From assembly GCA_933207985.1 (NCBI GenBank), contig OW240916.1, forward strand, positions 133,765,022-133,829,021: a DNA stretch of 64,000 nucleotides, given 5' to 3'. This document shows, piece by piece, positions 22,463 through 33,547 of the stretch. Each line of letters opens with the position of its first letter. Position 1 is the stretch's first letter. Both the position numbers and the translations under genes were made by a program. Below the pieces are notes generated by a model. The model had not been told where the DNA came from. It ran no database searches and worked only from the letters and a program-made list of their open reading frames with translations. The DNA comes from Pelobates cultripes. Its lineage: Eukaryota; Chordata; Amphibia; Anura; Pelobatidae.

Positions 22463-23425
22463 ATTCTCCTCCTTTTTTCTCTTACTTCACTTGATCTGTG
22501 AATACAATTGAAATTTACAAGACTATTCACTAAAAATCACTTGGTGAAAATATACTAACATTTCTCTAATACCTCTGTTGCCTTTTTTCTCTCTTTATTT
22601 ATTTAACTCATCTGAATTTATACTTCTTATCAAATATTATAACATCACATTCCAACACATTTCTGAAATGTTGGCATTTTCAACAAAAACTGTCAGATCA
22701 GTACTAGTTCTTCTGGAACGTGTTCTTATATGCTATGCAACTTTGAAACAATTGCTATTCATCCAGGTAGTTCAAAACAGTAGCTTAGGGGCACTCTGAT
22801 TTCTGATGATAACTCAAATATCGAAATAAAAAAACAAAACAAACAAACAAAAAAACAATGATCAGAAATGAGAGTGCAGGCATCCACTGGAACACTTTGG
22901 ACACTGCTCTTATAGACTGTGATATGTTTAAATCAATATAGCTTTTTCAGTGTATAGTCACGCTGATTCTATTTTATATTGGTTGTAATTTTTTTGATAA
23001 TTTTCACAACACTTCAGTTGAAATATATATGTTCAGAGTAGGATGTCCCTCAAGAATGTTTAACTGATATAATATTGATAACATTTTAGGTTACATTAGA
23101 ATTTCTGGAATTATTTATTTATGTGTTTTACGTGTTATTTGCATGTTCTTCAATATCATTGTAATAGGCTGGAATTTACATTTTAATTAAACATTGTATA
23201 GTGACACCTAGTGGAATTCATGGAGTAAACTATGAGAAATTAAGCTCCAACAGAGTTAACTGATATAAGTAATATCAGATTATGCCTACTGCTTAAAAGA
23301 AAACATAGCTTCATAAAATAATACATAACTGCTTTTAATTAGTTATATTTTCATTAAATCATTTTTGGTTCAAAAATAATCATATAACATACAATAAATC
23401 TAGAAATTATAAAAACAGAGATGTG

Positions 23426-23430
<5 letters not shown>
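22463..23430. other. No gene recognised
   Basis: About 970 bp of AT-rich sequence. The only sizeable open frame (73 aa at 22578) lacks any domain or codon signal. A short A/C-rich run is at 22826-22856. Confidence 0.45.

Positions 23431-23463
<33 letters not shown>
23431..23463. repeat. (TA)n microsatellite
   Basis: Pure TA repeat of about 33 nt. Confidence 0.95.
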
Positions 23464-23466
<3 letters not shown>

Positions 23467-23516
23467 TTATATACATATAGGAGGACAAACAAAGTCAGGG
23501 TAGTTCCTCTGGAATG

Positions 23517-24118
23517 TGTCACGGAACGTAACACGCTAACAGGTCACAGAGAGGAAAGATGCTATACCGGTCCTTAGAGTGGCCGGGCTAAGCACACTAA
23601 GAATGGTCAGGAGACAAGCCAAGTAAAGGGAGCCAGAAAACGGGAGAACGAGAAACAAGCCGAGGTCAAAGGAGTGGAGAAGACAGGATAATCGGAATAA
23701 CGAGCCAAATAATCGGAAACCAGAGAGCAACACGAGAGAACAGCACTACAGGTATCACAAGACCACAACAGGGCACTGAGGGACAGGAAAGGTAAGTATA
23801 AATACCCTTGGTTTAATTCTGATTGGATAACTTCCAATCAGAATTAACAATCAAACGTGGGGGATATCTATACCTCCCATTGTGATACTGTTTCTTTAAC
23901 GCCGGGTCACTCACGTGACCCCGGCATTTGCATAATTTAGTGACCTCCCAGCGTGCAGCGTTATACATGCTGCCGCTGGGGGGCGTGGAGGACGCGAGCG
24001 GCAGAGAGGAGACGCCGCTCGCCGACAGATGAGACGAAGGGAGACCGCCGACGGACTGAGGGTGAGTGCTGCAAGTGGCGTGCAGCCTCCCCTCTTAGCC
24101 GCCCGCGGATCCCTGACA
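23517..24118 (-). mobile_element. Solo LTR with perfect 5-bp TSD
   Basis: A 602-bp segment beginning TGTCACGGAACG and ending GATCCCTGACA, i.e. TGTCA...TGACA inverted ends. It is flanked by the direct repeat GAATG (23512-23516 and 24119-24123). A 5-bp TSD and TG...CA ends are the signature of LTR retrotransposon integration; no internal region is present. Phrases such as CCTTAGAGTGGCCGG and AGTATAAATACCC resemble the Gypsy LTR at 28.6 and 38 kb, so it is probably a distant relative. Strand is inferred from that resemblance. A splice-donor heptamer is at 23790. Confidence 0.85.
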
Positions 24119-24124
24119 GAATGA

Positions 24125-24720
24125 GGTCAGATCAGAGTATTCTTGGCAGCCATATATCCAACAGAAAGAGAGAACTAATGGTGCAGTAAATCCCAGAATA
24201 ACATAAAAGTTATAGAGCTTAACCTAGCTCTAGTTAAACAGTTAAAATATCCACAACACATTTCACCAAAGTGGCTTTCTCAAGAGGAGGTAGAAAATTC
24301 ACACCTAGCAGGCATAGATTTATATAGGGAGTGTGGGTGTGGTGTCTTTAAATTTGACGCCTAAATTACATCATAATTGATTTTATGATTTTTAAATCTA
24401 GAATGATAGTAGACCATTGTAGGGACTAGTGTATAAAATTTGGAAGCAAAACTAAGCTTGTATAGGGGAGTAAATTACAAAAATAGCGGGTCACGTGACC
24501 ACGGCCATTTTGGATCATTTCAGACCTGTTACGTGACCGCACGCAATGGGACAAGGAAATGGAGTGCGACCAGGGTTTAGTTGCATCCACAGACTACATG
24601 AAAGAGGGAAGCTACTCCTAAAAGGGGAAGGGAGCTAGTAACGAATATCCTCTTATGAGAAAATGGAGGATATGGAGCATTTAGACTGCAGCTCCATCAG
24701 CCCCTATGTTAATCCAGCCC
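24125..24720 (-). mobile_element. PLE-like terminal remnant
   Basis: On the minus strand, positions 24285-24252 read CTTGAGAAAGCC...GGTGAAATGTG, the same hairpin type found in the PLE at 36511. Around 24480-24540, TCACGTGACC and ACGTGACCGC recall the CATGTGACCGG/CACATGACGCGG block before the PLE hairpin at 36380-36410. No coding sequence is left. The assignment rests on these two resemblances only. Confidence 0.4.
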
Positions 24721-24835
24721 TGCATGGAGGTCTGGATTTGGAGTCACACTCAAAATTAAAGTGGAAAACACTACAGGCTGATCCAACTTTGATGTAATGT
24801 CCTTAAAACAAGTCAAAATGAGGCTCAGTAGTGTG

Positions 24836-26705
24836 TGTGGCCTCCACGTGCCTGTATGACCTCCATACAATGCCTGTGCATGCTCCTGATGAGGTGGCGG
24901 ATGGTCTCCTGAGGGATCTCCTCCCAGACCTGGACTAAAGCATCTGACAACTCCTGGACAGTCTGTGGTGCAACGTGACGTTGGCGGATGGAGCGAGACA
25001 TGATGTCCCAGATGTGCTCAATTGGATTCAGGTCTGGGGAACGGACGGGCCAGTCCATAGCATCAATGCCTTCGTCTGGCAGGAACTGCTGACACACTCC
25101 AGCCACATGAGATCTAGCATTGTCTTGCATTAGGAGGAACCCAGGGCCAATCGCACCAGCACCATATGGTCTCACAAGGGGTCTGAGGATCTCATCTCTG
25201 TACCTAATGGCAGTCAGGCTACCTCTGGTGAGCACATGGAGGGCTGTGCGGCCCCCCAAAGAAATGCCACCCCACACTGTTACTCACCTACTGCCAAACC
25301 GGTCATGCTGGAAGATGTTGCAGGCAGCAGAACGTTCTCCGCGGTGTCTCCAGACTCTGTCACGTCTGTCACATGTGCTCATCTGTGAAGAGCACAGGGC
25401 GCCAGTGGCGAATTTGCCAATCTTGGTGATCTCTGGCAAATGCCAAATGTCAAATGTTCAGCACGGTGTTGGACTGTAAGCATAACCACCACCTGTGGAC
25501 GTCGGGCCCTCATACCACCCTCATGTCTGTTTCTGACCGTTTGAGCAGACACGGCGTCCTCCACGTCTCCTGATGTACTGACCTGTCTCCTGGTAGCGCC
25601 TCCATGCTCTGGTGTCACATCATGCCTTGTTCTGCGGATCAGTCTGGTGATGGCTTCTGGTATCCAGTACTCTTTTTACAATTCTTGTTTAGTTTTTCTT
25701 GGTTTTTTGGTTTTCTATTCTATGTCTGGTTTTCTTTATGCTGGGTTTTTCTGGGTTCATTCCTGTAATCCGTCCCTGGAATTCCCAGTGTCCAGGTTTC
25801 CTTTAAATGTCTGTTTTATGTCGCCACACCTGTTTGTTTTCCATTTTTCTTTTGTTTCAGTCTGGACCTGCAGCAGTGTTTCAAGTCTCTGCCCTTTCTT
25901 GCAGGTAAGTGCTATTGTGGTTTTGTATAGTTCTTTTAGCGAACATTAGGCAGTGTAGGACCTGCCGAATATGGGGTACATTGGCGTTGTGGCAGGCTTA
26001 TGCAATGTATGATCATATAATGTAACTAAATCCCCATACTTTTCATATATAGTGCTTAGTTATGTCCCCTCTTGTTTTGCCTATCATATCTTGTTTTTTT
26101 TTAGTTTGAATTCTCAGTCCATGTACAGTCCTGTCCTTCCACTGTTAAGTTAATGTTCCCTTATGTATTGTGTACATGTTCTGGGTTTAGCTTCCTATCC
26201 TTCTCTGGTTCTGGGTTCTATTAGTTCTGTCTTGTTTTCATGTTTGGTGACTATCCTAACCTTGCCTTGTTTCTGTACTGGATACATGTCTGTTGCAGAG
26301 CCCCCCTATCCAGTTCCTGGGAATTCTGCATATCAAGCTCCTAGTTCCTGGGATCCGCAGTAGCTGCATCAGGGTTCTGGTATGTGGCCACACAAATGCT
26401 GGTGCTCAACGCCAGAGGACGTGTGGTTACCCTGCACCAGGCCGTGATAGTCCATTACCACGCTGAAGACTCCCACTTTTCATCAGGCACTCAGGGGTCC
26501 CGGTTTCCGTATCTGGACCCGTGACATCTGTACACTACGCTGACAGACACAGCAAACCTTGTTGCCACAGCTCGCATTGATGTGCCATCCTGGATGAGAT
26601 GCACTACCTGAGCCACTTGTGTGGGTTGTAGACTCCGTCTCATGCTACCACTAGAGTGAAAGCACGCCAGCATTCAAAAGTGACCAAAACATCAGCCAGG
26701 AAGCA
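24836..26705 (-). pseudogene. Tc1 transposase, split and frameshifted
   Basis: The helix-turn-helix DNA-binding N-terminus is encoded at about 26661-26527 ([18 protein letters not shown], then [16 protein letters not shown]). It then runs into the inserted LTR. The gene resumes near 25612 with a zone that includes AQTVRNRHEGGMRARRPQ (25618-25379). The catalytic C-terminal part is at 25277-24836: WGGISLGGRTAL, LLMQDNARSHV with the second Asp, and SPDLNPIEHIWD with the catalytic Glu (DD34E type). Frame changes occur near 25470 and 25290. A DDE transposase normally cuts and pastes at TA; this gene is dead. Confidence 0.88.
25613..26526. mobile_element. Solo LTR inserted into the Tc1 transposase
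   Basis: 914 bp starting TGTCACATCATGCC and ending GGACCCGTGACA, with TGTCA...TGACA termini. Flanks are TCTGG (25608-25612) and TCTGT (26527-26531), a 5-bp TSD with one mismatch. Removing it rejoins the Tc1 transposase coding sequence, which supports the boundaries independently. A segment near 25955-26040 resembles 28400-28490 (TAGGACC...GGGGTAC...AAATCCCCATA). An AGGTAAG heptamer is at 25903. Confidence 0.85.
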
Positions 26706-26920
26706 TAGGAACTGAGAAGTGGTGTGTGGTCACCACCTGAAGAACCACTCCTTTATTAGGGGTGTCTTTCTAATTGCCTATAATTTCCACCTGTTGTCTA
26801 TCTCATGTGCACAACAGCATGTGAAATTGATTGTCACTCAGTGTTGCTTCCTAAGTGGACAGTTTGATTTCACAGAAGTGTGATTGACTTGGAGTTACAT
26901 TGTGTTGTTTAAGTGTTCCC

Positions 26921-26925
<5 letters not shown>

Positions 26926-26970
<45 letters not shown>

Positions 26971-26999
26971 GACACAGACACACACACACACGTATTATA

Positions 27000-27040
<41 letters not shown>

Positions 27041-27041
27041 C

Positions 27042-27083
<42 letters not shown>

Positions 27084-27105
27084 TATAGATATATATACAC
27101 ACACT
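26926..27105. repeat. (TA)n/(CA)n/(TG)n compound microsatellite
   Basis: TA repeat, CA-rich, TG-rich and TA again, partly palindromic (CACACGTATTATATGTATGTGTG). It abuts the truncated 5' end of the Tc1 element. Confidence 0.95.
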
Positions 27106-28070
27106 ATAATGTGCCCCCTATCCTTTCTCTGTACACATTATATTTGGAATTGTTGTGCCTAATCATTAAATTCATGAAGCACCAATATCCAAACAGCAAT
27201 AATCAATTACCTAATAGGGTTTATAACAATATTGGTGGGCACACAACCCAGTTCGAGATGAGTGTCTTGGGCTATAGGAAAAAGAAACCACACAGAGACC
27301 AAGTTGCAGATAAGAATTCACACCACACTTTATTGTCCACAAGGGGACCCAATACAGAGTAAGCTTAACTCTCATTAAGTAGTTGCATGCATTCACTTCA
27401 AAACAGCTTAGTATCTAGATATATCAGCTTAAGTATACATCACCATTAGAGGGGCTTGGTTGTGTCCTCACTGCACGTGACTGGGGGAACTCTGGCAGTC
27501 GGCTTGGAGGGACCCTCTCTGGGAACAGCAGAGACCAGCAACACGCGTCCGCATTACAGGTGGGTAGTTCTCCAAGTGAGTGCCAAGTTTCTCCGTCTTT
27601 TATACCTTTTAGCAAGTTTGTAACTTTTCCAAGATTTCTTATCAGTGCAGCCCGGCATGTATCTTGTCATGCGCATTAGGTCATCAGTATGGTTGATCAG
27701 GCCAGTCGTGACCACCCAAGGTTCATGCCAGATATGTGCGGTATCTTATTCTATCTATGTCCCTACTCTTATCTTTCCATACATTTGTTGGCACCAATTC
27801 CCTCTGTTCAGCATGTGGGCCTTTTTGGATATTGGCCAGACATGCTATGGAATATTCCAGGCAATGTTGAATTTCTTAGTGCGACACAGTTTAAGCATTT
27901 TATGCAATGTCATCATAGCTGAATTTCTTAGTGCGACACAAGTTGAATTTCTTAGTGTGACACAGTTTAAGCCAAGTGCCATCTTAACTATCTATGATAG
28001 ATTAATTTGCTAATTAGTGATCAATCAATCATTCTTAATTAGTTAATTGGATTTTATCACAATTATCACA
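27106..28070. other. No gene; unclassified repeat-like sequence with a triple 25-bp repeat
   Basis: No domain in any frame. The phrase GAATTTCTTAGTGCGACACA occurs at 27869, 27922 and (with one change) 27946, i.e. a short irregular tandem array. Near 28000 the sequence is rich in TTAATTAG/CTAATTAG inverted motifs. It may be part of a decayed LTR or DNA element. Confidence 0.35.
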
Positions 28071-28072
28071 GG

Positions 28073-28610
28073 AATCCAGACCAGATTCCTTTGGGGTTAA
28101 GCACCCCGCCCAGGCCCCCCCAGCTTCAGAGGCTCCTTTAGAGGTGGCCACAGGTGTATATATAGGAGGAGATTTTCAATAGTCAGCTCACTTTTATTAT
28201 TTTCTCCAGTCAGCACAGATATCATCTGCAATAGTGAGTATACTCATCTTAGCACCAACACGTTAATTGTTTAGTTTTAACACTGTTTTTAATTGTTTTC
28301 ATCATTTATTTTTGTATACTCACTATGCTCTTACCAGGATTTAATTTAACTCCTTTTATTTTTAACACTAGTACTATTTAATTTGTCCCCCACATTTTAG
28401 CGTAGGACCCACCAATATTGGGGTACTTTGAAAGTAGTGGTGGGCTTAACAACATATGGCCATATGGTGGAACCAAATCCCCATATTTATTCTTAGATAG
28501 GCATTTTAGTAGCCTTCTTTGTGCTATATTTTTTGTAGTCTGAGTGCGCCGCAACTATTTATTCTCTCATTTATGAAGTTTGGTCACTGCGGCAGCACCT
28601 TTCATGCAAA
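28073..28610. repeat. Dispersed repeat related to 3225-3400 and 25950-26050
   Basis: Contains CCAGACCAGATTCC ... GGTGGCCACAGG (28078-28153), as at 3306-3381. The TAGGACC-ACC-AATAT-GGGGTAC block (28404-28427) is also in the solo LTR near 25955. TTTGGTCACTGCGGCAGCACC is at 28579-28600, as near 3231. A TATATATAGG box follows at 28158. It may be an LTR of the same family as the 25613 element, but no boundaries were found. Confidence 0.5.
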
Positions 28611-28919
28611 ATGCAGGTCTTGGGTGTGTACTCTCTGTACACTAAGGATAACGTATAAGTGGACCTTAGAATGGCCGGTCTGAACGTCTCCAAGAATAGT
28701 CAAACTACTTGCCGAGGTCAGGGACACAGAATAAGACACAAAGATGAGGGAAAGCCAAAAGTGAAGGATACCATATATCAGGGAAGTCAAAACAAAGCCA
28801 AAGTCAGATACCAGAAAATAGAAACATAGACATAGAAACATAGAATGTGACGGCAGATTAGAACCATTCGGCCCATCTAGTCTGCCCAATTTTCTAAATA
28901 CTTTCATTAGTTCCTAGCC

Positions 28920-29698
28920 TTATCTTATAGTTAGGATAGCCTTATGCCTATCCCACGCATGCTTAAACTCCTTTACTGTGTTAACCTCTACCACTTCAGC
29001 TGGAAGGCTATTCCATGCAATCACTACCCTCTCAGTAAAGTAATACTTCCTGATATTATTTTTAAACCTTTGTCCCTCTAATTTAAGACTATGTCCTCTT
29101 GTTGTGGTAGTTTTTCTTCTTTTAAATATAGTCTCCTCCTTTACTGTGTTGATTCCCTTTATATATTTAAATGTTTCTATCATATCCCCCCTGTCTCGTC
29201 TTTCCTCCAAGCTATACATGTTAAGATCCTTTAACCTTTCCTGGTAAGTTTTATCCCGCAATCCATGAACCAGTTTAGTAGCCCTTCTCTGAACCCTCTC
29301 TAAGGTATCAATATCCTTCTGAAGATACGGTCTCCAGTACTGTGTACAATACTCCAAGTGAGGTCTCACCAGTGTTCTGTACAATGGCATGAGCACTTCC
29401 CTCTTTCTACTGCTAATACCTCTCCCTATACATCCAAGCATTCTGCTAGCATTTCCTGCTGCTCTATTACATTGTCTGCCTACCTTTAAGTCATCAGAAA
29501 TAATCACCCCTAAATCCCTTTCCTCAATTGTTGAGGTTAGGACTCTATCAAATATTCTGTACTCTGCCCTTGGGTTTTTACGTCCAAGATGCATTATCTT
29601 GCACTTATCCACATTAAATGTCAGTTGCCACAATTCTGACCATTTTTCTAGTTTACCTAAATCATTTGCCATTTGGCTTATCCCTCCTGGAACATCAG
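28920..29698 (-). pseudogene. CR1 RT C-terminal half
   Basis: One long frame (within 29750-28920) covers the RT thumb and C-terminal region. It runs from GGISQMANDL through IMHLGRKNPRAEYRIF and ERDLGVIISDDLKVGRQC to EVNTVKEFKHAWDRHK at the stop. The N-terminal 15 or so residues of that frame come from the inserted element and not from CR1. Coding sequence is otherwise intact in this half, pointing to a rather young CR1. Upstream endonuclease sequence is absent. Confidence 0.85.
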
Positions 29699-30621
29699 CA
29701 GCTGTACAGTAGTTGTATCCTGGTTTGTACTTTTGCCCTAGGCAGGACAAAACTCAAATACCTCCCCAGCGCCACCCCGCAGCCCTTCCCCCACCTTCTA
29801 AATACACACACACAGTCAGACATACACAAACACACACACACACACAGTCAGACACATACACAAACACACACACAGTCAGACACATACACAGACACAGTCA
29901 GACACAAACACACACACACACACAGTCAGACACACACACACACATACACGGTCAGACACAAACACACACACACGATTGAGTTTTACACAGACACAAACAC
30001 ACACACAAACACACACAGGTACACACAGTCACATACACACACAGTCAGACACAAACACACACACACACAGTCAGACACATACACAGAAACAAACACAGTC
30101 AGACACAAACACACACACACACAGTCAGACACATACACAGACACAAACACAGACACAAACACACACACACACACAGTCAGACACAAACACACACACACAT
30201 TAACTTTTTTTTTAATTTAAATCCCCCCCCAACCTCCTTACCTTTGGGAGTGCTGGGGGGGGTCTCTGGTGGTCCAGTGGCTGCAGAGGCGGGCTGGCTG
30301 GCGGGCGGGCGAGGCGGGCGGCGGAGGGAGCACTTCCCATGAGCTGACTGCTCAGCTCCCTCGCGCGTCGGCTGCAGAGTGAGGCTGGGAACCGGAAGAT
30401 GACGTCATCTTCCGGCCCCCAGCCTCACTTTGCGGTGCGCGAGGGAGCTGAGCAGTCAGCTCATGGGAAGTGCTCCCTCGCCGGCCGCCCGGGATGTCAG
30501 TTAGCCGCAAGGCTAACAAGACATCTGCCCTGGGCATTTGGGGGGCGGCGTTTTTTGCCGCCCCCTGAAAAATGCCGCCCAAGGCAAATGCCTTGTTTGC
30601 CTCGCGGCTAATACGTCCCTG
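29699..30621. mobile_element. Non-autonomous element with CAGTCAGACACA array inside CR1
   Basis: It splits CR1 between the FADD-box segment and the VPGGIS segment. Contents are CCCTAGGCAGGACAAAA, a 390-bp CAGTCAGACACAAACACA minisatellite (29805-30200), a T-run, then a GC-rich half. That half holds a large hairpin (GAGCTGACTGCTCAGCTCCC near 30341 against GGGAGCTGAGCAGTCAGCTC near 30443) and CGGCGTTTTTTGCCG. It ends with GCGGCTAATACGTCCCTG. The right terminus resembles hAT-like repeats. No clean TSD was found, so boundaries are approximate. Confidence 0.6.
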
Positions 30622-31793
30622 CCTGTTACATATCTTAGTATCATCAGCAAAAAGACATACCTTACCATCAAGACCTTCTGCAATATCACTAATAAAAATA
30701 TTAAAGAGAATGGGTCCAAGTACAGATCCCTGAGGTACCCCACTGGTGACAAGTCCAAGCTTCGAATATATTCCATTAACTACAACCCTCTGTTGCCTGT
30801 CACTCAGCCACTGCCTTACTCATTCAACAATATTGGAATCCAAACTTAAAGATTGCAGTTTATTGATAAGCCTTCTATGTGCAACAAAGTCAAAGGCTTT
30901 ACTGAAATCTAGGTAAGCAATGTCTACTGCACCACCCTGATCTATAATTTTAGTTAACCAATCAAAAAAAATCAATAGGATTAGTTTGGCATGATCTCCC
31001 TGAAGTATATCCATGTTGTCTCTGATCTTGAAATCTATGTGTTTTTAGATGTTCAACAATCCTATCCTTTAACATGGTTTCCATCACTTTCCCCACTACT
31101 GAAGTAAGGCTTACTGGTCTATAGTTGCCCGACTCCTCCCTATTACTTTTCTTGTAAATGGGCACAACATTCGCTAACTTCCAATCTTCTGGGACTACTC
31201 CTGTTAACAATGATTGGTTAAATAAATTTGTTAATGGTTTTGCTAGTACACCACTAAGCTCTTTTAATAGCTTTGGGTGTATTCCATCAGGTCCCATTGA
31301 CTTATTTGTCTTTACTTTTGACAGTTGTAATAGAACCTCTTCTTCTGTAAACTCAGGTGTAATAAATGACTCATTTATCCTTTTTCTCAACTGAGGTCCT
31401 TTTCTCAAGATCAGGAACGCACTCTCAGATAACCATAGGCATGAAACCATGACAGGGCAATGAGCAAGAGGAGAGTTGAGTTTAAATACCCCTGTCAGGG
31501 ATCTGATTAGCTGTAACCGGCCTTTGACCCCAAAGGCAATTACCAGGTGTGCATGATTGCTGCTCAGCACAAACCCACCTGTGGCTTTGATGGGCCATGC
31601 ACATTACCTTTGACCCCAAAAGTAATTACCAGGTTTGCATGATTGCTGCTTGGCACAACATTTCCTGTCAGGACGGTCATTATGCTCGGCACAACTTTTC
31701 CTGTGAGGACGGTAATGTTGATCGGCACAACTTTTCCTGTCAGGACAGTAAATGCCATTAAACACATTTTTATGTGTGGTTGAATACATGACA

Positions 31794-32476
31794 TTACAAC
31801 TGAGGACCAGGTTTGAGAGGAAACTTGGCGTGAAAAGAACGATTTTTACAGCCAGCATGGATAACAGAAGCCGAAACCCAAGAACGGTCAGCAGGCCATA
31901 CCCCCTCCAATCAACCAAATACTGTAAGGAACCACGAGAAAACCCGGAATCAATGATTGAGGAGACTTCATACTCCTCCTGTCCAGAAACAACCAAAGGA
32001 GGAAGGGGAACAATCGCACTTGTGTACTGATTGCAAACAAGCGGTTTGTGCAAGGACAAGTAAAAAGTATTAGGTATACGTAAGGACGCTGGAAGGGCCA
32101 GAGAATCAGAAACAGGGTTGATTCTCCTAACCACACGAACAGGACCAAGGAACCTTGGAGCAAACTTCATGCTGGGAACCTCCAACCCGATGTTGCGTGA
32201 GGATAACCAAACCCGATCACCCACCTGGTAAACTGGATTGGCACTCCGCCGTTTATCCGCACGAAACTTAAAGCGAGCAGCCGCAGTTTCAAGAGCGGCA
32301 TGAACCTTAGTCCAGGTATCACGAATAGAGGTAAGGTGATCATCCAGAGTAGGGATACCCGTATCAGAAAACACAGCAGGGAGAACAGCAAGATGACGAC
32401 TATGCCCAGATGAGTCATGGGTATCTTTATTCCTTGCAGCCCAGTTAGACTGTGTACTAATCACGAAGCAATGTAA
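31794..32476 (-). pseudogene. Gypsy integrase C-terminal region plus chromodomain
   Basis: Minus frame 32464-31604 (286 aa) runs from the end of integrase (LPAVFSDTGIP) through RRSANPVYQVGDRVWLSS and KFAPRFLGPVRVVRRINP, typical of the Gypsy integrase GPY/F module. It then reaches EYEVSSIIDSGF...YLVDWRGYG near residue 160, a chromodomain that in this family directs integration to marked chromatin. After the chromodomain the frame runs on into the LTR. The segment is open but lacks its upstream partner in frame. Confidence 0.87.
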
Positions 32477-33008
32477 TTACAGCTCAAGTGATTGGTTTGC
32501 TCTTTCAGCCGTACCATTAGTTTGGGGATGGTAAGCAGAGGAAAATGACAATTCAATGCCCAACTGTTTATTGAATGCCCTCAAAAACCGTGACACAAAT
32601 TGGGAACCCCTGTCAGACACAATATTTTGAGGAATACCATGTAGCCTGACAATATCGCATATAAATATGTGCACCAGGTCCTGAGACGATGTCAATTTTT
32701 TAAGTGGAGTAAAGTGTGTCATTTTGGAAAAACGGTCAACTACCATGAGGAAGGTAGTTTACCCATTGGAACTCGGCAGTTCAACAATGAAATCCATCGA
32801 TAAATGAGACCATGGGATACTAGGTATAGGAAGTGGCTGTAACAATCCACACAGAAGTTTATGAGGAATCTTCGAAACTGCACAGACAGAGCAGGCTTCT
32901 ACATAATCTTTAATATCCTGAGTGACTCCAACCAAAATGACCTGGAAATGGCGGATACAGTTTTATTAATACCCGGATGCCCAGCGGTCACATTGTCATG
33001 GAATATCT
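32477..33008 (-). pseudogene. Gypsy integrase zinc finger and catalytic core
   Basis: The core frame 32746-32477 starts MVVDRFSKMTHF and contains NIVSDRGSQFVSRFL (second Asp) and AYHPQTNGTAERANQSLE (catalytic Glu). The first Asp is visible just upstream in another frame (SMDFIVEL, about 32801). Further upstream, HDNVTAGHPGINKT (about 33000-32960) is the start of the HHCC zinc finger. A frameshift near 32760 and a stop near 32910 break the gene. Confidence 0.87.
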
Positions 33009-33449
33009 TCAGCACCTCTTTCCTGTCAGGCAAAGGAATAAACAATTTATCTTGAGGGTTGTTGCAAGGTGTTGGGGCTGAGCCGCCATGATAGCACGGA
33101 GCAAAGGGAACGATAAAGAAAGGACAGTGGATGCAATAATACGCTCAGGAGAAATAATCGAGGATGTCTTTTGTTCTAGAACTGATTCAACATCAAATTG
33201 TCTAGACAAGGTGTCAGCTTTAACGTTCTTAGAACCGTGACTGTTGGTGATAATGAAGTTAAAGCGAGACAAAAATAATGACCATCTAGCTTGTCTAGAA
33301 GACAGTTGTTTGGCATCCCAAATATATGCCAGGTTCTTGTGATCAGTAATAATCAGAATGGGATCCTTGGAACCCTCCAAAAGATGTCGCCATTCCTTAA
33401 GCGCTAGTATGATGGCTAACAGTTCTCTATTACCAATGTCATAGTTACC
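33009..33449 (-). pseudogene. Gypsy RNase H domain, cut by PLE insertion
   Basis: Minus-strand coding from [20 protein letters not shown] (catalytic Glu in RELL) through [17 protein letters not shown] (catalytic Asp in TDHKN) to [12 protein letters not shown] and [13 protein letters not shown]. The beginning of the domain lies beyond the PLE at 37060-37198, where a SETGVG-like region and FLRERES are readable. The PLE target duplication AATGTCATAGTTACC is at 33435-33449. Confidence 0.88.
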
Positions 33450-33547
33450 AAAAGGAGATATCTGGATATAGAAGACAGGGAAATAGAGGAGGGAAGAAAC
33501 TGGAAAGACCAAAAAGGAAAGATGATGAGGAGATAAGAATTTTTAAT

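Larger units (their letters stand above)
24722..26925 (-). mobile_element. Tc1-like transposon, end-truncated and split by a solo LTR
   Basis: A minus-strand Tc1 element. Its 3' part is at 24722-25612 and its 5' part at 26527-26925, separated by a 914-bp LTR. Both outer ends lack recognisable TIRs; the 5' end is replaced by a TA/TG microsatellite. The transposase is described separately. The flanking non-coding parts (CAAGTCAAAATGAGGCTCAG and CAACAGGTGGAAATTATAGG, minus sense) belong to the same well-known amphibian and fish Tc1 type. Confidence 0.85.
28802..31402 (-). mobile_element. CR1-like LINE, 5'-truncated and itself interrupted
   Basis: Minus-strand CR1. The 5' segment (31402-30622) encodes the RT front half. 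Motifs are NKSMGPDGIHPKLLKEL, NYRPVSLTSVVGKVMET, AYLDFSKAFD and FADDTKICN (YADD-type box, about 30650). After an interruption, the rest (about 29698-28920) carries VPGGISQMANDLGKLEKW, KCKIMHLG, TLVRPHLEYC and AWNSLPAEVV. The 3' end at about 28802 is a short ATGTTTCTATG-type repeat, as in CR1. It sits inside the Gypsy LTR, so it is younger than that LTR. Confidence 0.88.
28611..31793 (-). repeat. Gypsy 3' LTR, interrupted by CR1
   Basis: The LTR parts are about 28611-28801 and 31403-31793. They align with 38490-38996: CAGGGACACAGAAT, AAGCCAAAAGTGAAGGAT, AGATCAG-AACG and ACCCCTGTCAGGGATCTGAT occur in the same order in both. The 38.6-kb copy shows the uninterrupted junction (ACCAGAAAATCAAGATCAG), so the CR1 lies exactly where the two halves should meet. 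The terminus towards pol reads TGTCATGTATTC on the minus strand. Three copies of an approximately 35-bp phrase (GGCACAACTTTTCCTGTCAG) lie at about 31655-31745. Confidence 0.85.
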
